Of a stretch of DNA of 64,000 nt, positions 17,548 to 25,845 are shown in pieces. Under the pieces are notes generated by a model. The model was not told the origin of the DNA, did not search any database, and worked only from the letters and a program-made list of their open reading frames with translations. Positions within the stretch are counted from its first letter, which is position 1. Each line of letters starts with the position of its first letter. Source of the DNA: DATJZG01 sp035499295 (GTDB taxonomy: Bacteria; Myxococcota; Myxococcia; Myxococcales; Anaeromyxobacteraceae); contig DATJZG010000170.1 of assembly GCA_035499295.1 (NCBI GenBank), positions 49,752 to 113,751 on the forward strand, in the 5' to 3' direction. The position numbers and the translations under genes were made by a program.

Positions 17548-18456
17548 CTAGCCTCCGCGCTCGAAGACGAGCGGCAAGGTGACCCGGGAGCGCGCCCGCT
17601 GGGCCCGGAAGCGCCAGCGCCCCACGGCGGCGCGCACCCGGGCGACGAGGCGGCGGCGGCCGGCCTCGGCCCCCGACGAGGCGCGGGTGGTGTCGGAGAG
17701 GACGCGCACCCCGAAGGCCCTTCCTCCGGGCGCGACCTGGAAGCCGAGGGAGAGGAGCCCGGCGACCGGCTCGCGCGAGAGGAGCGGCCGGAGCACCTCC
17801 GAGAGCTCGCCGATCCGGGAGAGGAGCTCGCGGGGGGCGAGCGGGCCCTCCACGAAGGGGCGGGGCTTCACGAACCAGCCGTGGACGGCGATCCGGCCCT
17901 CGCGCGGGTCGAGGGTGCCGCGCACCGTGCGGACGGCGTGCGGGATGCGCGGGTCGAAGACGGCCAGCCGCCCGAAGAGGGGCACCACCGAGCGGAAGAG
18001 CTCCGCTCGCTCGAGCCTCCGCACCGAGCGGAAGTCGCTCCAGAGGTCGAGGACGCCGTCGCGCAGGAGGAGGGTCTCCCCGCCCTGGAACCGGCGCCCG
18101 CGCCAGCGGGTGAGGGAGTAGGAGAAGGCCCAGGGGCCGTGGGGGAGGTCGCCGTGCAGCTCCTGGCCGCAGCCCTCCACGTAGCAGGAGATCCACGGAG
18201 GCGAGATGTCGTGGCAGCCGAGGACGCGGCGCCCCCACCACACCAGTCGGCGGTGGAAGGCGGCGTAGACGCCGCGGGGGAAGTAGCTCCAGGCCGGCGT
18301 GCGCAGCGCCGTGTACTGGCCGGGGACGTGCCACCAGTCCCAGACGAACCGGCCGGCGCGGGCGGCGCCGGGCTCGGCGAAGCGGCGGTCGAGGTGGGCG
18401 CGGAGCGCCGGGCCCTCCGGGGCGAAGTGGTCGACGACGAGGAGGGACCGGGGCAA
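17548..18456 (-). CDS. 2OG-Fe(II) oxygenase-like protein with a TonB/AgmX-like C-terminal domain
   Basis: A 302-residue, apparently two-domain protein. Residues about 85-200 carry the prolyl-hydroxylase-type facial triad: H101-x-D103 (ELHGDLPHG), distal H173 (DPRIPHAVRTVRG), and an Arg (176 or 179) for 2-oxoglutarate, plus FQGGETLLL, typical of this fold. Residues about 231-302 (start VAGLLSLGFQ, end VTLPLVFERGG, with GVRVLSDTT and RAAVGRWRFR) resemble the AgmX/PglI-type TonB-like C-terminal domain common in myxobacteria. No signal peptide is evident, which is odd for a TonB-like domain. Hydroxylation substrate unknown. The domain assignment of the tail is by eye and less certain than the oxygenase. 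Confidence 0.75.
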   Translation of the reverse strand: MPRSLLVVDHFAPEGPALRAHLDRRFAEPGAARAGRFVWDWWHVPGQYTALRTPAWSYFPRGVYAAFHRRLVWWGRRVLGCHDISPPWISCYVEGCGQELHGDLPHGPWAFSYSLTRWRGRRFQGGETLLLRDGVLDLWSDFRSVRRLERAELFRSVVPLFGRLAVFDPRIPHAVRTVRGTLDPREGRIAVHGWFVKPRPFVEGPLAPRELLSRIGELSEVLRPLLSREPVAGLLSLGFQVAPGGRAFGVRVLSDTTRASSGAEAGRRRLVARVRAAVGRWRFRAQRARSRVTLPLVFERGG

Positions 18457-18525
18457 GGTGGGGGCGAGCCTAGCACGCCCGACCGGGCCCGCCGGCGCGG
18501 CCGGTCCGGGGCGGTCCCGCCCGGG

Positions 18526-19509
18526 TCAACGCCTCACCCGGCCGCTCACCAGGAGCACGAGCCCGCGGGCGCGCTCGCGCTCCAGGGTGAGGTCGCGGGC
18601 CTCGAATCCGGCGTCGAGGAAGAGGTCGAGGAACTCCCGCTCGCTGCGGTAGACGAGCACCCAGTCGGCGGCCCATTCCATGAAGGTGCGGGTGGGGTTG
18701 CCGGTGGCGAAGTTCCCGACCAGGACCTCGCCGCCCGGCTCGACGAGCCGGCGCAGGGCGCGCAGGAGGTTCACCGCCACGAGGCGCGAGAGGTAGTCGA
18801 AGAGCCCGAGCGAGACGACGTAGCGCGCACCGGCGAGGGAGGGGTGGGGAGTGCGGGTGCGGGCGATGCGGAGCGCGTTCTCCTGCACGAGCTCGACGCG
18901 ATGCGCGTACTCCCCGAGGACCTCGAGCGCGTAGACGAGCGCCTCCGGGTCCTGGTCGACGGCGACGAGGCGAGCCCGCTCCCCCCATCCCCCCTCGAGG
19001 AGCTCCCGCTCCATCCGGCAGGGGCCGCTCGCCAGGTCCACCACCCGGCAGGCGGGGTGGGCCGCGATCCGCGGGGCGAGCCAGCGCACCACGTAGCTCT
19101 TGCGGTCGAGCACCGCCTGCACGGCCGGGGTGGCATGGTGGACGTCGTCGAGGACGCGGTCGATGCCGCGGGGGGCCTTGTGGCCGAGGTAGTACATGTC
19201 GAGGAGCGCGTGGTCCCCGGCGTAGCCGCGCGGCTTGCGGAGCGCGCGCTCGATGGAGGGGCTCCTGCAGAAGAAGCCCGAGGTTAGCGCCCGAAAGGTC
19301 TCCCGCGTCCCCTGGAGGAGCCGGCCCGCGCCGGAGAGCCCCGCCTCCACGTCGGCTGCCGCCCTCAGCACCCCGCCGAGCGCCTCCTCGAGGCGCTCCC
19401 GGTGAAAGTCCCGCTCGCCCTCGCGGGAGATCTGGCGCTCGAGGCTCTCCACCCGCGCCTCGAAGTCGCCCACCGAATGGTAGAAGCTTCCGAGCTGATT
19501 CGCGTACAT
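18526..19509 (-). CDS. Class I SAM-dependent methyltransferase-like protein
   Basis: A 327-residue protein. The N-terminal third is helical and charged (ESLERQISREGERDFHRERL). The segment RKPRGYAGDHALLDMYYLG near 107-125 precedes the Rossmann fold, whose SAM motif I is VVDLASGPCR near 170, with VAVDQDPEAL as the acidic second strand. The RGYAGD motif plus this layout recalls the PhcB/extracellular-factor methyltransferase group, but I cannot fix a substrate. The ATG at 19509 is chosen; the open frame upstream begins with implausible Arg-rich sequence. It is monocistronic behind a 264-base gap with an AT-rich dyad. Confidence 0.8.
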   Translation of the reverse strand: MYANQLGSFYHSVGDFEARVESLERQISREGERDFHRERLEEALGGVLRAAADVEAGLSGAGRLLQGTRETFRALTSGFFCRSPSIERALRKPRGYAGDHALLDMYYLGHKAPRGIDRVLDDVHHATPAVQAVLDRKSYVVRWLAPRIAAHPACRVVDLASGPCRMERELLEGGWGERARLVAVDQDPEALVYALEVLGEYAHRVELVQENALRIARTRTPHPSLAGARYVVSLGLFDYLSRLVAVNLLRALRRLVEPGGEVLVGNFATGNPTRTFMEWAADWVLVYRSEREFLDLFLDAGFEARDLTLERERARGLVLLVSGRVRR

Positions 19510-19622
19510 TCCGGACGGCCTCCGATACCGCTCGCACCGGCGGGTGCCCACCCCGGTGGAGCCTCGACCTCCCCCGTCCCACCGAGGTGGGTGTCTTCCT
19601 ACTGGCGGCGGCGACCCGGGCG

Positions 19623-19648
19623 AACGTGAAATTTGGGTTTCTCACGTT
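19623..19648. promoter_or_regulatory. Dyad AACGTGA-N12-TCACGTT upstream of the methyltransferase
   Basis: Perfect 7-bp inverted repeat with a 12-base, AT-rich spacer inside the only clearly AT-rich patch of the 264-base gap between two minus-strand genes, 114 bases before the methyltransferase start. It has the size and symmetry of a dimeric-regulator operator. The regulator is unknown. Confidence 0.4.
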
Positions 19649-19773
19649 TACACCAAGGTGGCCGTTGACAATTTATCGGCGACGAGGCATCTGGCGCGGG
19701 ACGTCGCCTCCGGCGAGGAGGGGTTCGCCGATCCCGCAGGCAGGCACCCGAACGAGGGGACTTGGAAGGAGGC

Positions 19774-20907
19774 CTACGCGGTCACCCACTCGCGCAGGAC
19801 GCGGTCGATCTCCTCCTCGCTCAGCTGGCCCTTGTCGGCCATGTCCTTGATGCGGGAGGTGATGGCCTTGAGCTCGCCCTCGCCGAACTTGAGCCCCATC
19901 TCGCGCGCCCGGTAGGCGACCGCGTGCTTGCCGGTGAGGCGGCTGCCGACGATGAGCCGGCGAGAGACGCCGAAGGCCTCGGGGGGGATGATCTCGTAGC
20001 TGCCGGGGTTCGCGAGCATCGCCTTGAGGTGCATGCCCGCCTTGTGGGAGTAGGCGGTCTCGCCGGTGAGGAAGTTGTTGAAGGGGACATCGACGCCGGT
20101 GACCCGCGCCACGAGCCGCTCGAGCTCCCTCAGCTGGCCGAGCCGGTAGCGCGCCCCCACGCCCTGGGGGTCGACGCTGTACATGCGCGCCACGAAGCCG
20201 CCGAGGGAGGTGATCCCCACCCGCTCGCCGATGCCCAGCACCGCCACGTCCACGTGCGACGCCCCGGCGGAGACCGCCTCGTAGGCGTTGGCGATGGCGC
20301 AGCCGGTGTCGTTGTGGCCGTGGAACCCGATGTCGCAGGAGACGGTGCGCCGGATCTCGCGGAAGAGGGCGTACACCTGACGCGGGGTGGCGATGCCGAC
20401 GGTGTCGGCCACGCCCACCCGGTGCACGCCCATCGCCTCCGCCGCCCGGTAGACGGCGAGGAGGTCCGCCTCCTCGCTGCGGAAGGCGTCCTCGCAGGAG
20501 AAGCGCGTCTCCAGCCCGGCCGAGAGCGCGAGCTCGATGGCCGGCCCCATGGCGTCGATGATCTGCTGGATGCTGCGGCCGTGGGAGGCCTCGCGCAGGA
20601 TGCGGCTGGTGGCGAAGAGGAGGCCGATGCCCGTCACTCCCGAGTCGATGGCGGCCTGGACGTCGTCGACCACGCAGCGCGCGTGGCTGATGACGCGCGC
20701 GGAGAGCCCCAGCTGGACGATCCGCTCGGCGTCGCGCTGCGACTGGGGGGATGCGGACGGGGAGGTGAGCTCGATGTAGTCGACGCCGAAGCCGTCCAGG
20801 GCGCGGGCGATGGCGATCTTGTCCTCGGTGCGGAAGTTGGCGCGGGCGAACTGCTCGCCCTCCCGCAGGGTGGAATCGATGATCCTCCACTGGAAGGGCG
20901 GGGCCAT
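19774..20907 (-). CDS. Homocitrate-synthase-type (LysN/Lys20-like) acetyl-CoA condensing enzyme
   Basis: A 377-residue DRE-TIM metallolyase. It opens with WRIIDSTLREGEQFARANF, the hallmark of Thermus/fungal-type homocitrate synthase rather than LeuA or CimA. Metal and substrate residues are visible: D11-R15, H75 in VISHARC, FHGHND at 195-200, GIGERVGITSLGGF at 225-238, and SHKAGMHLKAM near 287. By family it joins acetyl-CoA to a 2-oxo acid. Homocitrate for NifV-like or aminoadipate use is one option; (Re)-citrate synthase, which belongs to the same subfamily, is another. It lacks the long LeuA regulatory tail. It follows the 1551-residue fusion gene by 8 bases and is surely in its operon. Confidence 0.85.
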   Translation of the reverse strand: MAPPFQWRIIDSTLREGEQFARANFRTEDKIAIARALDGFGVDYIELTSPSASPQSQRDAERIVQLGLSARVISHARCVVDDVQAAIDSGVTGIGLLFATSRILREASHGRSIQQIIDAMGPAIELALSAGLETRFSCEDAFRSEEADLLAVYRAAEAMGVHRVGVADTVGIATPRQVYALFREIRRTVSCDIGFHGHNDTGCAIANAYEAVSAGASHVDVAVLGIGERVGITSLGGFVARMYSVDPQGVGARYRLGQLRELERLVARVTGVDVPFNNFLTGETAYSHKAGMHLKAMLANPGSYEIIPPEAFGVSRRLIVGSRLTGKHAVAYRAREMGLKFGEGELKAITSRIKDMADKGQLSEEEIDRVLREWVTA

Positions 20908-20915
20908 CGCTCTCG

Positions 20916-23900
20916 CTAGGGGGAGGGCGGGAGGGTGAGGTCGATGACCAGGCCGCCGGAGGTGGGATCGGTGCGGAAGCCGAAGCGGGACAGCACCTCC
21001 GGCTGGAACCAGCCGGTCTCGAGCGCCTTCGCCCCGCGCGACCGGAGCCGCCGGCTGAGCTCGCGCATGATGCCGTCGGCGACTCCCCGGCTGCGCACCT
21101 TGCGCGCCACCACGATCTTCTCCATGTGGCAGAGCTCCGGGTTCACGTGGCGGTAGAAGACCCCGCCCATGACGGTGTCGCTCGCGTCCACCGCCACCAG
21201 GAAGCGGTGCTCGGGTTCGAAGGTCACCTCCAGGCTCGACTCCTGGAAGAGCTGCAGCAGCCGCGCCACCTCGCGCGGGCTGCGGGGCGCGCGCACGTAG
21301 AAGCGCTCGCCGGCGGTGTCGGTCATCCCCACCACCACCTCGGTGGTGATGTGGTCGCCGGCGTCGAGCGAGATGAGCGAGGTCTCGTCGCTGGGGCGCA
21401 GGTGGCGGAAGGTCATGCGCGCGAGGAAGTAGTCCTCGCGGGCGTCGGGCTTCACCACGTCGCGCAGGGTGGCGAGCTGGTCCTTCAGGTCGAGGCCGCG
21501 GTAGGGGAGAGACCGGGCGAGCGCCATGATGCGGTCGAGCGTGGCCGCGAGCGGCTCGCGGGCGTCGGCGAAGATGGTGCGGCGGAAGAAGCGGATGCGG
21601 GTGTCCGGCCAGGCCCGCTCCACGTCGCCGAGCTGGTAGGTGGTCCAAAGCTCCCCGAGCATCGTGCCCTGTGCCTCCTCGGTGGCCTGAGGGTTCACCT
21701 CCAGCCAGCGGCGGAAGCGGGCGGCGGCGAAATGGACCGGCCGGGGGGTGAAGCCCCCGGAGGCGGCCGCCGCCAAGAAACCCTTGGCGTCGGTCCCGCG
21801 CGGGCCCTCGAGGAGCGTCTCGAGCGCGGCCCGGCCGCGCTCCAGGCCGAGCGCCTCCACCACCGCCGAGAAGCGCAGCGCGGGGTCGACGAGGCCGCGG
21901 AGCTCGGGGTGCTGCTGCTCCACCGGGGCGACGAAGGCGGCCTCGAACCGGTCGAGCGCGTCCTCGAGCTGGGTGCAGCTCCAGCGGTCGGAGATCGACA
22001 CCAGCCGCGCCCCGGTCTGGTAGTCGTGGGAGGGCACGATGAACGCCGCCGGCGACGGGTCGCGCAGCGCCACGCGCCGACCGGTCCGGTCCCAGAACCC
22101 CACGTGGGCGGCGAGCGCGGTCCACACCAGGAACGGCCACTGGTTGCGCAGCCGGCGCTCCTCCGACTTCTGGACCAGGCGGGCGATCTGGCGCTCGACG
22201 TTGTCGCCGGGGATGAACTCCTCGGTGTAGATGCCCCAGTCGGCGTGGTAGCTCCCGAAGGCCTCCACCAGCGGGGGGCGCGCGCCGGCGGCGAGCAGCC
22301 ACAAGACCTCGTCGCGCAACTCCGCTGGCGGCATGGTCTCGGCGTGGTTGATGGCGATGTCGTAGGTCTCGCGGGCCCGGGTGGTCAGGGAGAGCCGGTA
22401 CACCGACTTCCCCAGGCGCGAGCCGAGCAGACCCAGGGTGGCGCCGCCGGGGGGGATGTCGGCGAGGGAGAGGAGCACGCCCTTGCTGAGCACGAAGACC
22501 GAGCTCCGCACCACGGTGGACTCCGAGAGCGCCCGCAAGAGCAGGTCGCGAGTCCGGGGCGCGAACGGCTCCTCGAAGCGGACGGCGTCCCTCCAGCCGT
22601 ACTCGTGGCCGGTGACGGGGTCGATGGCGAGGCGCAGGTTCGGCCCCACCCAGTGCTGGAAGCCGCGCCGCAGCCGGTCGTACTCCTCGCTGGCGCGGAC
22701 GGCGAGGGCCTCCTCGGGGTGGAAGGTGAGCCGGGCGAGCGGCACCCGCACGCGCGCGTACCACTCGGGGTGGGCGACGGCGAAGGCGGAGCTGAGCCGC
22801 ATCGCCCCGGCGAGCAGCCGCCGCTCGGACGCGTCCTGGTCCGGGTCGAGCGCCTTGGCCGCCTGCAGCACGTCGAGGAGCGCCTCCACCTGCCCCTCGG
22901 AGAGCCCGCGCTCTCCGAAGGTGGCGAGGTCCTCCTCGCGCAGCGCCTGCGGGCCCAGGCGGTCGAGGAAGAGCCGGAGGGTGGCGACCGTCTGGCCGGT
23001 CTCCTCGTGGGGGAGCACCAGGCGGAAGGCGCGCCGGCGCACCTCCTCCTCGGGGGAGTCGGCGGCGCGGCGCAGGAGCCCGCGGCACAGGGGCGCGAGC
23101 TCGCGCCGCCCCGAGGAGAGGACCCGCTCGAGGTGGGAGAGGGCGCGGCGCGCTTCCGGGCGCTCGGCGCGCAGGAGCTCGCCGGCGGCGTGCAACGTCT
23201 CGACGCTCGGGTCGTCGCGGCCGACGAGCTCCACCAGGGCCGGGATGCGCCCCGGGTCGGGCGACTCCCACACCCGCGGATCGAGCCGGACCTCTCCCGC
23301 GCCCTTGGGGCGCCTCGTGGCGAGCGCCCGGAAGGCCTCCTCGCCGAGGAAGCGCCTCAGCCCCTCGTTCCCGAGCCAGAGGGTGGGGTGGGCGAGGACC
23401 GAGCCCAGGTCGACCACCGTCCCGTCGGGACGGTAGGCGAGGTCCCCCAGGCGCAGCGAGGCCGGGGCGCGCGGGTCGACCGCCACGGCCAGCGACCGGT
23501 CGCCGGCCCGCAGGATCCCGGCGCGCAGCGACACGTCCTGCTGCAGGACGCCGAGCTCGCGCAGCACCCAGTTCGGGACTCGCAGGCCGAGCCCGTCCAC
23601 TGGGAGCGACAGGTTCTTCTGCTGGTACATGGTTTCGATGAGCGGGAGCCAGTTCTTCTCCACCACCTCGCGTTTGAAGGTGGCCTTGTGGGTGAGCTCC
23701 CCGTGGGCCTGGTCGAGCGGCCGGTCGAGCACCCGGAAGGTGACCACGCGCTCGAAGGGGGCGAGGAAGCGGTTGGCGGAGGCGACGAGCGAGGAGAGGT
23801 GCTGGTGGACGTCCTCGGGGTTCTTCTGCTTCAGGCCGGGGCCCGACTCGTAGTTGGGCCAGATGAGGAGCGTGTTGAACTCCCGGTGGTCGCCCACCAG

Positions 23901-25571
23901 GAAGGCCTGGGCCACGTCGTCGAAGTCGCGGAAGAGGTTCTCGACTCGCTGCGGGGCGATGGTTTGGCCCGCCCGGTTCTTGTAGATCTCCTTCTTGCGG
24001 CCGGTGATGCGGAAGTGGCCCTCCGAGTCCACCGAGACGAGGTCGCCGGTGTGGAACCAGCCGTCGTCGTCGACGCCGAGCTCCCCGGCCTCGGGGTGGA
24101 AGTAGCCCGGGCTGACGTAGGGGCCGCGGATGAGGAGCTCGCCGTCCTCGGCGCGGTGGCACTCGATGCCCGGCAACGGCTTGCCGATCGAGCCGTCCAC
24201 GTACTCGCCCGGGGGGGTCATGGTGATGCCGCCGGTGGCCTCCGTCATCCCGTAGCCGGAGCACAGCTCCACCCCGGCGCGGTGGAAGGCGCGGAACACC
24301 ACCGGGTCGAGGTAGCCGGCCGCCGAGAGCCCGAAGCGCAGCCGGCCGCCGGTGAGGGCGCGCAGCTGCCCGGCGGCGGCCTCGGCGTCGCCGGCGGGCG
24401 CCTCGCGCGCCGCCGTCTCCTGCAGCTCCATCCACTTCTTTGGCACGCTGATGAAGACGGTGGGGCGCACCTGACGGAAGTCCTCCACCAGCGAGGCGTG
24501 GGCGGTCGAGCGCGCGAAGGTGTAGGTGGCGCCCCACCACAAGGAGCCGGTCATCTCCAGGAACCTGCCGAAGGTGTGGTAGAGCGGCAGGTAGCAGAGG
24601 AAGACGTCCCCCTCGTTCAGCTGCGGGAGCGCGAACCCGCGGCAGAGCCGCTTGGAGACGATGTTCAGGTGGTTGAAGCAGATGCCCTTGGGCCGGCCGG
24701 TGGTGCCGGAGGTGTACATCACCGTGGCGAGGTCGCGGCTGCGCACGCGCGCGGCCCGGGCCGCGCGGTCGGCGTCGTCGAAGGCGCCGCTCACCTGGCC
24801 CACCATCTGCTCCAGGGAGAGCAGCCCGTGGCGGTCGGCGCAGGCGCCGGAGAACACCACTACCTCCTTGAGGTCGGGCAGCGCCGCCAGCGAGGGGAGC
24901 ACCTTCTCCACCTGCTCGTCGTCGCTGGCGAGCAGCACCCGCGCCCCCGAGTGGCGCAGCATGTAGGTCACCTGCTCGCTCGTCGCGTTGGCCGGCAAGG
25001 GGAAGTCGATGATCCCGTTCGCCAGGCAGGCGATGTCGCAGAGCGCGGCCTCGATCGAGTTCTCCGATAGGATCGCCACCCGCGCCTCCTCCTCGCGGGG
25101 CAGGAGCGCGTAGAGGCCGCGCGCGATGGCGCGGGTGCGGCGGGCGAGATCGGCGACGGTGACCTCGGACGCCTCGGCGCCGAGCACCCGCATCGCCACC
25201 ACCTTCGGGTCCGTCTCCTCGCGCGAGCGCAGGAGCTCGCCGAAGGTGTGGTCGGCGCCCTCGACGACAGGCAGTAGGAGCCGGGTCCACCCCTCCACCT
25301 CCGCGGGCCGGAGGGCCTGGGTGAACGATCGCCGCCGCACGGTGTCGAGGAGCGCGAAGAGCGCCCGGCGGGCGGGTTCCCGGGCGGAGGCCGATCCGGC
25401 GCGGGCCAGCACGGCCTCGATCAGGCCGGCGGCCTCCTCGCACTGCGACGGCCGCACGCCGGCGAAGGCGGCGCGGGTGTCCTCCAGGAGCGCGCGGTCG
25501 ACGGAGCCGGAGCCCTCCCAGAACGAGGCGAGGCGGGACAGACTGACGGCCTTGGCTTGGGCGGTGGTCAT
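20916..25571 (-). CDS. Giant fusion: AMP-forming acyl-CoA synthetase-like, HEAT-like, kinase-like region and GNAT
   Basis: A 1551-residue multidomain protein. Residues about 130-640 are a long-chain acyl-CoA synthetase-type adenylation domain: TVMYTSGTTGRPKG (about 283-296), YGMTEATGG (about 442), GWFHTGDL (about 507), GRKKEIYK (about 525), and GELTHKATFKR with the expected catalytic Lys near 630. About 770-870 is Arg/Leu-rich and repeat-like (HEAT-type). About 1020-1260 is novel to me; EEFIPGD and GFWDRTGRRVALRDPSPAAF faintly recall a kinase hinge and catalytic loop. About 1420-1540 is a GNAT acetyltransferase with VVARKVRSRGVADGIMREL (motif A). No Shine-Dalgarno is seen before the ATG. Predicted role: activation and transfer of an acyl group, perhaps onto proteins. 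This is inference. Confidence 0.85.
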   Translation of the reverse strand: MTTAQAKAVSLSRLASFWEGSGSVDRALLEDTRAAFAGVRPSQCEEAAGLIEAVLARAGSASAREPARRALFALLDTVRRRSFTQALRPAEVEGWTRLLLPVVEGADHTFGELLRSREETDPKVVAMRVLGAEASEVTVADLARRTRAIARGLYALLPREEEARVAILSENSIEAALCDIACLANGIIDFPLPANATSEQVTYMLRHSGARVLLASDDEQVEKVLPSLAALPDLKEVVVFSGACADRHGLLSLEQMVGQVSGAFDDADRAARAARVRSRDLATVMYTSGTTGRPKGICFNHLNIVSKRLCRGFALPQLNEGDVFLCYLPLYHTFGRFLEMTGSLWWGATYTFARSTAHASLVEDFRQVRPTVFISVPKKWMELQETAAREAPAGDAEAAAGQLRALTGGRLRFGLSAAGYLDPVVFRAFHRAGVELCSGYGMTEATGGITMTPPGEYVDGSIGKPLPGIECHRAEDGELLIRGPYVSPGYFHPEAGELGVDDDGWFHTGDLVSVDSEGHFRITGRKKEIYKNRAGQTIAPQRVENLFRDFDDVAQAFLVGDHREFNTLLIWPNYESGPGLKQKNPEDVHQHLSSLVASANRFLAPFERVVTFRVLDRPLDQAHGELTHKATFKREVVEKNWLPLIETMYQQKNLSLPVDGLGLRVPNWVLRELGVLQQDVSLRAGILRAGDRSLAVAVDPRAPASLRLGDLAYRPDGTVVDLGSVLAHPTLWLGNEGLRRFLGEEAFRALATRRPKGAGEVRLDPRVWESPDPGRIPALVELVGRDDPSVETLHAAGELLRAERPEARRALSHLERVLSSGRRELAPLCRGLLRRAADSPEEEVRRRAFRLVLPHEETGQTVATLRLFLDRLGPQALREEDLATFGERGLSEGQVEALLDVLQAAKALDPDQDASERRLLAGAMRLSSAFAVAHPEWYARVRVPLARLTFHPEEALAVRASEEYDRLRRGFQHWVGPNLRLAIDPVTGHEYGWRDAVRFEEPFAPRTRDLLLRALSESTVVRSSVFVLSKGVLLSLADIPPGGATLGLLGSRLGKSVYRLSLTTRARETYDIAINHAETMPPAELRDEVLWLLAAGARPPLVEAFGSYHADWGIYTEEFIPGDNVERQIARLVQKSEERRLRNQWPFLVWTALAAHVGFWDRTGRRVALRDPSPAAFIVPSHDYQTGARLVSISDRWSCTQLEDALDRFEAAFVAPVEQQHPELRGLVDPALRFSAVVEALGLERGRAALETLLEGPRGTDAKGFLAAAASGGFTPRPVHFAAARFRRWLEVNPQATEEAQGTMLGELWTTYQLGDVERAWPDTRIRFFRRTIFADAREPLAATLDRIMALARSLPYRGLDLKDQLATLRDVVKPDAREDYFLARMTFRHLRPSDETSLISLDAGDHITTEVVVGMTDTAGERFYVRAPRSPREVARLLQLFQESSLEVTFEPEHRFLVAVDASDTVMGGVFYRHVNPELCHMEKIVVARKVRSRGVADGIMRELSRRLRSRGAKALETGWFQPEVLSRFGFRTDPTSGGLVIDLTLPPSP

Positions 25572-25597
25572 GGGGGGGCCGGAGGGACCGGACCGTC

Positions 25598-25603
25598 ACA
25601 ATA
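25598..25603 (-). promoter_or_regulatory. Possible -10 box (TATTGT) for the fusion-gene operon
   Basis: TATTGT on the minus strand in the only AT-rich stretch of the divergent gap, 26 bases before the start of the 1551-residue gene. No matching -35; weak. Confidence 0.2.
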
Positions 25604-25845
25604 AACAGCAGAACGAGGCTTCCGGCCAGCGCTTCGGAGGGGCCCGGCCGGTCCCCCAGGGGTTCCTGGCGTCGGGCACCTCTGTCGCGAGCGGAGCGGA
25701 GTTGGACGCGCTGCGCCATCCGCCCGCTCGCGGGGGCGCGAGCGGGGCCCGCGGAGGATCGCCCGGTGCGCGCGAGCCGGCGAAGCGTTACCTTCCGCCA
25801 CGGCGATGAACGCACTCGAGAGATCGTAGCGGGAGAGGGGCGAGG

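Noticed and set aside
19665..19693. Plus-strand promoter from TTGACA at 19665
   Set aside because: No acceptable -10 at 16-18 bp (CATCTG only) and no plus-strand gene downstream.
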